From Krumholzibacterium sp965370495 (GTDB lineage Bacteria > Krumholzibacteriota > Krumholzibacteriia > Krumholzibacteriales > Krumholzibacteriaceae): a stretch of 8,275 bases of DNA. Of this stretch, positions 1 through 6,242 are shown in pieces. The stretch spans positions 1-8,275 of the forward strand of contig CBDUUV010000104.1 of NCBI GenBank assembly GCA_965370495.1, written 5' to 3'. Under the pieces are notes generated by a model. The model worked only from the letters and a program-made list of their open reading frames with translations. It had not been told where the DNA came from and made no database searches. A program made the translations under genes and the position numbers. The number at the start of each line of letters is the position of its first letter. Position 1 is the stretch's first letter.

Positions 1-1164
1 AACAGTGAAAGAGAGGATTTTCTCAGGTTTCAGTTATGTGAACTCGATGCTCTTAAGCTGGAACCGGGAATAGATATAGATCTCGAAATGAGGATAAAGA
101 AACTGGAGAACCTTAACGATTTTGCATCCGCACTGAAGGAATCAGGATTTCTCATATCCTATGGAGACGAATCCATACTGGATAAATTATCTGCTGCAGA
201 AAGAGCAATGGATCGGTTGTCATCGATAGATGATAAATGGGGAGACATCAAAGAGCGTATTTCGGAGATGATGATATCGCTTAATGAGATAACCCGGGAG
301 ATAGAATCTTCTGCTTCTGGTCTTGCGGACGAACCGCAGGATATTGAGGATCTCCAGAACAGACTGGCCGCTATCCAGAGAGCAAGCCGGAAATTCAACA
401 TTAATTGCGATGGATTGATCAAGAAGCAAAATAGTCTCAGCGATATTCTGAAAACTCTGAAAGATGGATCGGATGACATCATTGAAGTTTCACGTAAACT
501 GGAAAACTTGAAGAAAGAGCTTCTCCCCGTGCTGGAAGAACTGAGCCTGCGGAGAAAAGAACATGCCGGCAGGATAGATATTGAGGTTACGATGGAATTG
601 CAGAGCCTGGGCATGAAAGGCGCTCTTTTCAGGACAGATATAGACAGGATGCAAATAAATGCTTTTCTGGAAGGTTCTGATGAGCTAGATTTAACCCCTG
701 GAGGATGGGACAGTGTAGAGTTTATGATCAGAACCAATGTTGGGGAAGAAATTCATTCTTTGTCGGATGTAGCTTCAGGAGGAGAGCTTTCGAGGATCAC
801 ATTGATTCTCAAAAGACTTCTCGTACGGGAAAGGGGAATCCCTACATTGATCTTTGACGAAGTGGATTCTGGATTGGGTGCTGACCTGGGAGCCGTTGTT
901 GCAGACAAGATGAGAGAACTCTCTGAAAGGTACCAGATAATTTGTATAACACACCTGCCTCAGGTTGCAGCGGTTGGAAATCAGCACATACTCATTCGAA
1001 AAAGTGTGAAGGACGGGAGAACAATAACGACTGCGATGGATCTCAAAGGAAGAAAAAGAACCATGGAGCTGGCGAGGATGTTGGGAGGCGTGGGGGATCT
1101 TCAGAAAAAGCTTGCTTCAGAACTGCTATCCAAAGGACAAAGCGCCCGTAGCTCAGCTGGATAG
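1..1164 (+). CDS. recN: DNA repair ATPase RecN, 3' part (5' end outside the window)
   Basis: RecN is an SMC-like ATPase that acts on the nucleoid in recombinational repair of double-strand breaks. The reading frame is open from base 1 and gives 387 residues, so roughly the N-terminal third, with the Walker A motif, lies upstream. Visible parts, numbered from the window edge: the RecN-typical FQLCELDALKLEPG near residues 10-23; a long charged, probably coiled-coil stretch at about 30-190; the ABC signature ASGGELSR (258-265); Walker B TLIFDEVDSG with D286 and E287; and the switch motif ITHLPQVAA with H318. The tail ELARMLGG followed by about 20 residues is where RecN proteins normally end. The usual DTGIGG after Walker B reads DSGLGA here, a mild variant. 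The last residues and the TAG stop (1162-1164) are encoded by the tRNA gene that follows, a 23-base overlap. Identification is firm; the first visible ATG (88) is internal, not the start. Confidence 0.95.
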   Translation, partial: NSEREDFLRFQLCELDALKLEPGIDIDLEMRIKKLENLNDFASALKESGFLISYGDESILDKLSAAERAMDRLSSIDDKWGDIKERISEMMISLNEITREIESSASGLADEPQDIEDLQNRLAAIQRASRKFNINCDGLIKKQNSLSDILKTLKDGSDDIIEVSRKLENLKKELLPVLEELSLRRKEHAGRIDIEVTMELQSLGMKGALFRTDIDRMQINAFLEGSDELDLTPGGWDSVEFMIRTNVGEEIHSLSDVASGGELSRITLILKRLLVRERGIPTLIFDEVDSGLGADLGAVVADKMRELSERYQIICITHLPQVAAVGNQHILIRKSVKDGRTITTAMDLKGRKRTMELARMLGGVGDLQKKLASELLSKGQSARSSAG

Positions 1165-1218
1165 AGCACCAGCCTCCGGAGCTGGGTGTCGGAGGTTCGA
1201 ATCCTCTCGGGCGTGCCA
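1142..1218 (+). tRNA. tRNA-Arg, anticodon CCG
   Basis: A complete 77-base cloverleaf with CCA encoded in the DNA. The acceptor stem GCGCCCG (1142-1148) pairs with CGGGCGT (1208-1214), with one G-U at the first pair. The D stem is GCTC/GAGC. The anticodon stem CCAGC (1169-1173)/GCTGG (1181-1185) encloses the loop CTCCGGA with anticodon CCG at 1176-1178, which reads the arginine codon CGG. The T arm is GGAGG-TTCGAAT-CCTCT, the discriminator base is G1215 and CCA is 1216-1218. The first 23 bases are also the end of recN, so the tRNA is either cut from a recN transcript or made from a promoter inside recN; no convincing promoter was seen. A strong stem-loop starts 3 bases after CCA. Confidence 0.97.
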
Positions 1219-1221
1219 ATA

Positions 1222-1261
1222 TACTCTGAAGCCCGGCCCGAAAAATCCGGGCTTCGGGGTA
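1222..1261 (+). terminator. strong stem-loop after tRNA-Arg; possible terminator lacking a U tract
   Basis: Arms 1222-1236 and 1247-1261 pair over 15 bp with only two G-U wobbles; the inner nine pairs (GAAGCCCGG/CCGGGCTTC) are perfect. The loop is the 10 bases 1237-1246. No run of T follows on the + strand, so it is not a classical intrinsic terminator. It lies between the tRNA CCA and the ribosome binding site of the peptidase gene (from 1268). It could end or pause transcription, or mark the tRNA 3' trailer. The structure is seen directly; the function is inferred. Confidence 0.45.
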
Positions 1262-1280
1262 GCAATCAGGGAGAGGCAAT

Positions 1281-2978
1281 TTGAAAGGACAATTGTTACG
1301 GTTTCCGATCGCGATCGTGGTATTGTTCTTGTCTTTGAATGTGTTTTCATCAGACAGGAAGGTTATCCCGGGTGACCCATTCGGGGTGACATCTATTCGT
1401 TCCAACCAGGATTCCCTTTCTTCAATGATCGATTTTCTTGTATTTTATCCCGGAACGAAACAACTGCGAACACGTTTCTGTCTGCGCGAGGCAGAGTTGA
1501 AAATAGTAGCTGATTCTCTGGCAGACAGGCTGGAGAAGTATACAGGGCAGGCTGTTGAAAGAATACCCTTCGAAATAACGGCGTATGACAGTACTTTTAT
1601 ATCGGAGAATATCGTTGGTCGAATCGATGCAACGGGGCCAGGTTCGGGAGTATTCCTCATCACAGCTCACTATGATGCGATCGCTTCCAGAACCAGGAAT
1701 GATATTCTTATCTGGTTTGATGACTGGGAAAATCAACCGGCGCCAGGAGCGGATGATAATGCAACTGGTGTCGCAGCGCTTCTTGAAGCCGCAAGAGTCC
1801 TGGCGAAACTCGACCTGCCTTTTGACCTGAAGTTCATCCTTTTCTCAGGTGAAGAGCTTGTTCGGCTTGGAAGTATTGATTATATGAAAAAATGCGATTT
1901 TTCGTGTGTATCCGATATTCTGGGCGTGATTAACATGGATATGATCGGTTACTCGGGTAACGGTACCGGGGTGGCTGTGATGTCAGATCATTATTCCGGG
2001 TGGCTGGCAGCGCTTCTGGTGGACTGGATAGGTGAATTCGATCCTTCTCTTGCGGTTCAATTGGTCAAACCAGCGCCATGGAACTGGGATCATGCTTCAT
2101 TCTGGGAAAATCAACCCCAAGTACCAGCTATAACATTTGCAGAGCCGCTGGGTGAGCGTGGCAGCATTTTGTACCCTTACTACCATACATTGCAGGATCT
2201 TCCAGACCAGGTGGATATCGATATGACATCACGCATAGCCGACATCACGATCGGGTTCATTTCTCAATATGGGGAAAAGCAAGCTGAAATAGCTGTTTCA
2301 GAATTTGATCTTCTTTTCTTTGATAATAACGGAGTCTTTATCCCGATTAATAAATTTTCTGCTGGGGATCAGATAGTGGCGCGTGTAGGTGTCAGAAATA
2401 TCGGGGGAGAAGCTCCGTCAGGGGATACACATATCCGTCTTCTTGTGGAGATAGAGGGTGCCTCTGGAAGGGAAGCTGTTTTCGATGATGAAGTAGGTTT
2501 TCCCGAACCACTTCGAAGCAACTTCACAGAAATTGAGATCTATCTGGACGATTCCTATGCTGGTGGATACAAGCTGAAGGCATCAGTTAAAGTTTCCGGG
2601 TTCGAAGATATCAGCGCGAACAACAGTTCCGAAGTCTTTTTTGCAGTGGAAGGCGGAAAAGGTTCTCTGATCGGTCATCATTTTTGTCCAAATCCAATAA
2701 AATATTCCTTTTCCGAAGCATTGTTCTGTCTCAATCTTGCACAGGACGCCAATATCCTCATAGAAATTCTTTCACTTGAAGGGAATCTGATCGGCTCTGG
2801 AGAATTGTGGGCGAACTACGGTTATTATCTCTCTTCAGGTTATTCCTGCCATCGCTGTTCAGATATTTTCAGGGGAATCGATAATATTGCTTCCGGTGTC
2901 TACCTGTACAGGATATTTCTTCATACGAATGATGGAGAAAAGAGGAACTATACAGGGCGTTTCGCGGTGGAAAACTGA
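1281..2978 (+). CDS. Secreted M28-family zinc aminopeptidase with C-terminal beta domains
   Basis: Predicted exported metallopeptidase that would remove N-terminal amino acids from peptides outside the cytoplasm. The start is TTG 1281, with AGGGAGAGG at 1268-1276; the next in-frame ATG is codon 49, after the signal peptide (basic residues 2-7, hydrophobic core about 8-22). The co-catalytic site of clan MH looks complete: H130 in ITAHYD, D159 in GADDNATG, general base E191 and ligand E192 in SGEEL, D220 in INMDMIGY and H302 in YYHTLQD. Residues about 340-457 look like a CARDB/Ig-like beta domain (AGDQIVARVGVRNIGG). Residues about 465-565 resemble a FlgD-like or type-IX-secretion sorting domain (CPNP...ASGVYLYRI), as on many secreted proteins of FCB-group bacteria. 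This last domain carries four cysteines (469, 483, 523, 526), which is unusual. The exact peptide substrate cannot be told. The next gene starts 30 bases downstream. Confidence 0.9.
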   Translation: MKGQLLRFPIAIVVLFLSLNVFSSDRKVIPGDPFGVTSIRSNQDSLSSMIDFLVFYPGTKQLRTRFCLREAELKIVADSLADRLEKYTGQAVERIPFEITAYDSTFISENIVGRIDATGPGSGVFLITAHYDAIASRTRNDILIWFDDWENQPAPGADDNATGVAALLEAARVLAKLDLPFDLKFILFSGEELVRLGSIDYMKKCDFSCVSDILGVINMDMIGYSGNGTGVAVMSDHYSGWLAALLVDWIGEFDPSLAVQLVKPAPWNWDHASFWENQPQVPAITFAEPLGERGSILYPYYHTLQDLPDQVDIDMTSRIADITIGFISQYGEKQAEIAVSEFDLLFFDNNGVFIPINKFSAGDQIVARVGVRNIGGEAPSGDTHIRLLVEIEGASGREAVFDDEVGFPEPLRSNFTEIEIYLDDSYAGGYKLKASVKVSGFEDISANNSSEVFFAVEGGKGSLIGHHFCPNPIKYSFSEALFCLNLAQDANILIEILSLEGNLIGSGELWANYGYYLSSGYSCHRCSDIFRGIDNIASGVYLYRIFLHTNDGEKRNYTGRFAVEN

Positions 2979-3008
2979 AAAACGGCCTACGGTAACGCGG
3001 GGGTTGAG

Positions 3009-3203
3009 ATGAGTTTTCTCAGATATATACTTTTGTTTGTCATGGGTTACTACCTTTTGAAGGTTGTATGGAGATTTCTTTTTCCAGGCGCAAGGAAAGA
3101 CAACGTAACGGACCCCGTTGACAAAAAGGGCAAAAAAGTTGAATACAGCAAGTTTACCGACCAGAAGATCGAAGATGCTGATTATGAGGATCTCGAAGAT
3201 TGA
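3009..3203 (+). CDS. Small membrane-anchored protein, DUF4834-like
   Basis: A 64-residue protein with one N-terminal membrane helix (about residues 4-25, RYILLFVMGYYLLKVVWRFLF). A basic stretch with KKGKKVEYSKF follows, then an acidic tail KIEDADYEDLED. The hydrophobic N-terminus followed by a short tail ending in Asp/Glu and an aromatic residue resembles the DUF4834-type proteins of Bacteroidetes-related bacteria, whose function is unknown; the match is from memory of the pattern. The start is ATG 3009 with only a weak G-rich, GAG-containing leader (GGGGGTTGAG just upstream). It lies 30 bases after the peptidase gene and may be co-transcribed with it. The layout predicts an inner-membrane protein with a cytoplasmic tail. 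Confidence 0.7.
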   Translation: MSFLRYILLFVMGYYLLKVVWRFLFPGARKDNVTDPVDKKGKKVEYSKFTDQKIEDADYEDLED

Positions 3204-3348
3204 ACACGATCTGTCAAAAACGATTCGGAGCCAGGTACGGCCATATGGGGAACGTGTCAGAATATTTGCCGTTCAGGTGCCCGGCCTGACTGCTTGCGGG
3301 TCATTTTCGACAGATTGAGCTGATAACGGACAATTGTCGGTATCCGGC

Positions 3349-3355
3349 AGGGAGG
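3349..3355 (+). promoter_or_regulatory. Ribosome binding site that places the start of the 101-residue membrane protein
   Basis: AGGGAGG lies 9 bases before ATG 3365. It directly abuts the in-frame TTG at 3356, which is too close to be used. The ATG is therefore chosen as the start. Confidence 0.7.
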
Positions 3356-3364
3356 TTGATCGAA

Positions 3365-3670
3365 ATGATACTGCAAACAAGAAAACCTGACCGTCGAAGA
3401 TTCAAATCATCTTTGCGTACGAGTATAAGGAGAAAAAGGGAATATTACTATTCATTCGTAACGGTATTAGTGGTAAAAATTGTTCTGCTTGTGTTCCTTT
3501 GCATTCTCTTTTCCACCACACTGAGGGTTTTTTATAGCAGATTTTCCGGGAGAACTCCATTTGTGCGGTTCTCGGTACCTGTGCTGGTACTGGTAATGAT
3601 AGTGGTCTTAATATGGTTTATCGTCAAGAATATCAAAGAGTTAAAAAACGAATATAACAATCTGCATTAA
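3365..3670 (+). CDS. Small two-helix membrane protein of unknown function
   Basis: 101 residues; no family recognised. The N-terminus is strongly basic (eleven Arg/Lys between residues 6 and 25), then two hydrophobic helices at about 31-52 and 69-88, joined by a short loop containing FSGRTPF, and a polar tail KNIKELKNEYNNLH. The basic end should stay in the cytoplasm, which gives a hairpin with both ends inside. The ribosome binding site at 3349-3355 selects ATG 3365 over TTG 3356. The 161 bases upstream (3204-3364) hold no convincing gene. The GAF-GGDEF gene follows after a 131-base AT-rich gap, so a shared transcript is possible but not shown. It is likely real: the hydrophobic pattern is regular and the ribosome site is good. 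Confidence 0.65.
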   Translation: MILQTRKPDRRRFKSSLRTSIRRKREYYYSFVTVLVVKIVLLVFLCILFSTTLRVFYSRFSGRTPFVRFSVPVLVLVMIVVLIWFIVKNIKELKNEYNNLH

Positions 3671-3801
3671 CTCGAGAAAGCTTGCTTACAACTTCCCCTT
3701 GTATTCTGGATGACCGGGTTCCGATATCTTTCCATATTAATTGCAGGTGGCATATCTTTTGCGAGCTGAACTTTATTTGTAACTTATACAATGGTAATAA
3801 T

Positions 3802-4860
3802 ATGCAACAAAAAATAGATGAAAAAGATGTTCTGTTCCGAACCTTTGCCGAAATTACCAGCCTGATAAGCCTCGGTAAGGATAACCATGCTATTTACAAC
3901 AAGATTATTAACAGTGCGATGGAGATACTTCCTTCAAATAAAGTGCACCTTATATTTCTGGAGAATCACAGAATAACCAGATATACGGGGGAGTTCAAAG
4001 AAAACAAGCAAATGATCAGCATGGAAAACCTTCCCGAAACGACGGGAATAACAAAATGGTTGCACAGGGAGTTCAAGGATTCGAGGAGTATATGCAATAT
4101 TTTCGATCTGGACCTTTCAGTTCTTGCAAGTGAATTCATCCAGGAAGAAAGTCATTTCAGTACAGTAATTTCAGCTCCTCTCATGGCAAAAAGCGCTCTC
4201 TTCGGAGTGATTATAGCGATAAATGATCCGGAGAAGGGCGAATTTTCAGAAGATGATATCCATCTTCTGACCGTTATGGCCAACCAGGCGGCGATAGCAT
4301 TTGAGAACTATCTGCTTTATAAGAAACTCAAACTGGAATCAATTACCGATGGGCTGACAGGGATATTTAATTACAGGCACCTGATCAGGTCCATGAAACT
4401 TGAGATGAAAAGAGCGTTGCGATTCAAGCAATCCTTCTCATTTTTAATGCTTGATGTGGATAATCTGAAGGAGTACAACGACAGAAACGGCCATTTGTCC
4501 GGAAGCAGGGCACTTACGGATATAGCAGCTATTCTCAAGTCTAATTGCCGTGATATTGATATTGTTGCAAAGTACGGAGGGGATGAATTTGCTATACTTC
4601 TTCCCCAGACAGGGTTAGATGGTGCTATGAAACTCGGGAAAAGAATACTTGAAGCAATAAGGAAGTTCAAATTCGACCGAATCAATTCAGGGTTGCTGAC
4701 ATGCAGCCTTGGGATAGCTGTCTACCCGGAAGACGCTCTCACTGGAGAACAGCTTATAGACAGGGCTGACTCAGCGCTGTATCTGGCTAAAGCTGAAGGG
4801 AAAAACAATATAAAAAGCTACCGGGGATTGAATTACGTAAAGAGGTCCCGAAACCTTTGA
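3802..4860 (+). CDS. GAF-GGDEF cyclic-dinucleotide synthase, possible Hypr (cGAMP) type
   Basis: A cytoplasmic signalling enzyme of 352 residues with no membrane helix. GAF sensor domain at about 20-170: its end is typical (VISAPLMAKSALFGVIIAI, then FSEDDIHLLTVMANQAAIAFEN). GGDEF domain at about 180-342: it opens with DGLTGIFNYRHL, has metal residue D218 in LDVDNLK, N226 in YND, GH at 230-231, the signature GGDEF at 259-263 and the product-inhibition site RDID at 250-253. Catalysis should be intact. The odd point is GHLSGS: S235 replaces the aspartate (PleD D344) that contacts guanine, the substitution known from Hypr GGDEF enzymes that make cyclic AMP-GMP. The product could be cGAMP, c-di-GMP or both. 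ATG 3802 is chosen because the domain starts soon after. An in-frame TTG at 3682 would add 40 residues unlike any domain, and neither start has a strong ribosome site. A polysaccharide operon begins 58 bases downstream. Confidence 0.92.
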   Translation: MQQKIDEKDVLFRTFAEITSLISLGKDNHAIYNKIINSAMEILPSNKVHLIFLENHRITRYTGEFKENKQMISMENLPETTGITKWLHREFKDSRSICNIFDLDLSVLASEFIQEESHFSTVISAPLMAKSALFGVIIAINDPEKGEFSEDDIHLLTVMANQAAIAFENYLLYKKLKLESITDGLTGIFNYRHLIRSMKLEMKRALRFKQSFSFLMLDVDNLKEYNDRNGHLSGSRALTDIAAILKSNCRDIDIVAKYGGDEFAILLPQTGLDGAMKLGKRILEAIRKFKFDRINSGLLTCSLGIAVYPEDALTGEQLIDRADSALYLAKAEGKNNIKSYRGLNYVKRSRNL

Positions 4861-4918
4861 CGTGAGGACCGGTTTGTTATAGTCTCATTAACAGAATCAG
4901 CATTGAAAGGGGAGAGGT

Positions 4919-6214
4919 TTGAGGCTTAAAGAGAAACTACAGAAGCGAATTGCTGTACAGTCGGTTATAGGACTTGGTTATGTCGGACTTCCATTGGCGG
5001 TAGAGTTTGCCAGGGCCGGATTAGAGACAGTCGGAATAGATATTGATTTCAGGAAAGTGGAAATGGTGAACGCCGGCGAAAGTTACATCGGCGATGTTAC
5101 AAGTTCAGAACTGAAGAGTGTGGTTGACAGCGGAAAACTCAGGGCGGTTACGGATTTCTCCATTCTGAGGGAGGTAGATACAATTAACATTGCTGTACCT
5201 ACTCCTCTTCGCAAGACAAAGGATCCAGATATATCCTATATCGTTGCAGCTCTTAAAGAGATTAAGAAGTATCTTCACAACGAACAACTTATAATACTCG
5301 AAAGCACAACATATCCGGGGACCACCGAAGAAGTTATGATGCCTCTTCTGGAGGAAAACGGCTTTAAGGTGGGAAAAGATTTTTTCCTCGCTTTTTCTCC
5401 TGAACGAGTGGATCCAGGAAATAAAAATTACAATACCAGTAATATCCCAAAAGTTGTTGGAGGAGTAACGCCGGAGTGTACAGAACTTGCGGTCATGCTT
5501 TACAAGTCTGCCGGTATGACACCAGTGCCTGTTAATTCCTCAAAGGTTGCTGAGACGGTCAAACTGCTCGAAAATACCTTCAGAAGTGTAAATATCGGCC
5601 TTGTAAACGAAATCGCACTGATGTGCAACAGGATGGGTATCAACGTGTGGGAAGTCATCGATGCTGCGGCAACGAAGCCATTCGGGTTTATGCCCTTCTA
5701 TCCGGGCCCGGGTCTTGGAGGTCACTGTATTCCGATCGATCCGTTTTACCTGTCATGGAAAGCAAAACAGAGCGGGTTTGACGCCCGTTTCATAGAACTG
5801 GCAGGCATGATAAACGGTGATATGCCGTTGCAGGTTGTGGCCCGTGTTTCCGAAGCGATGAACAGTGCCAGGAAATGTATGAATGGATCAAAAATACTTA
5901 TCGTCGGAATTTCGTACAAGAAAGATATATCCGACACACGTGAATCTCCTGCATATGACATCATAAGGTTATTACTCAATCGCGGTTCGGAGATCTTCTG
6001 GTACGATCCATATGTGGAAGAACTCACGGAACTCGGAGATGATGTTAAAAAAGTCAAATTGAATCCTGAGACCATAAGGAAAATGGATTGCGCGATAATA
6101 GTAACAGGTCATTCAGGTGTTGACTACAAGGCTCTTGTCGAAGGCTCTGCACTGATCTTTGATTCGAGAAATGTACTGAAAGATTTTGACGAGAATTGTA
6201 TTGTCACGTTGTAA
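4919..6214 (+). CDS. wbpA: UDP-N-acetylglucosamine 6-dehydrogenase, WbpA type
   Basis: A cytoplasmic, NAD-dependent enzyme that oxidises C6 of a UDP-sugar twice to a uronic acid, most likely UDP-GlcNAc to UDP-GlcNAcA. At 431 residues it has the length of WbpA/TviB. Visible motifs: Rossmann GLGYVG (18-23), VPTPL (93-97), ESTTYPGTTEE (128-138), FSPERVDPG (159-167), K215 in AETVKLLEN, and the catalytic cysteine C270 in GGHCIPIDP. The C-terminal UDP-binding domain contains GISYKKDISDTRESPA (330-345). The stretch TKPFGFMPFYPGPGLGGHC is typical of the GlcNAc-type branch rather than UDP-glucose dehydrogenase, though that distinction is by recall. The start is TTG 4919 behind AAAGGGGAGAGG (4906-4917); the next in-frame ATG (codon 49) would remove the NAD-binding motif. 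The epimerase gene follows after 28 bases, which supports the UDP-GlcNAc route. Confidence 0.9.
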   Translation: MRLKEKLQKRIAVQSVIGLGYVGLPLAVEFARAGLETVGIDIDFRKVEMVNAGESYIGDVTSSELKSVVDSGKLRAVTDFSILREVDTINIAVPTPLRKTKDPDISYIVAALKEIKKYLHNEQLIILESTTYPGTTEEVMMPLLEENGFKVGKDFFLAFSPERVDPGNKNYNTSNIPKVVGGVTPECTELAVMLYKSAGMTPVPVNSSKVAETVKLLENTFRSVNIGLVNEIALMCNRMGINVWEVIDAAATKPFGFMPFYPGPGLGGHCIPIDPFYLSWKAKQSGFDARFIELAGMINGDMPLQVVARVSEAMNSARKCMNGSKILIVGISYKKDISDTRESPAYDIIRLLLNRGSEIFWYDPYVEELTELGDDVKKVKLNPETIRKMDCAIIVTGHSGVDYKALVEGSALIFDSRNVLKDFDENCIVTL

Positions 6215-6242
6215 TACAACAGCTCTGTGAAACGGAGGAAAG

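Noticed and set aside
159..737. Long minus-strand open frame opposite recN
   Set aside because: It is a Ser-rich shadow of the recN codons without a ribosome site or recognisable domain; the same holds for the minus-strand frames opposite the other genes.
1043..1405. Minus-strand reading frame containing a GFEPPTPSSGG-like peptide
   Set aside because: This peptide is a well-known false translation of the antisense of a tRNA gene; the tRNA-Arg and the peptidase start explain the region.
3118..3318. Overlapping + strand frame of 66 codons
   Set aside because: It lies largely over the 64-residue membrane protein, has no ribosome site, and its sequence looks like no protein pattern.
3329..3338. 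GACAATTGTC palindrome, with GGACAATTGT also at 1287-1296
   Set aside because: Ten-base matches are expected by chance in 8 kb and the second copy lies in the peptidase signal sequence; too short to call an operator.
3204..3364. Searched the intergenic gap for a GEMM-type cyclic-dinucleotide riboswitch or other RNA
   Set aside because: No GEMM core (such as the conserved CAAACC and GCAAAG segments) or strong stem was found; only short chance hairpins were seen.
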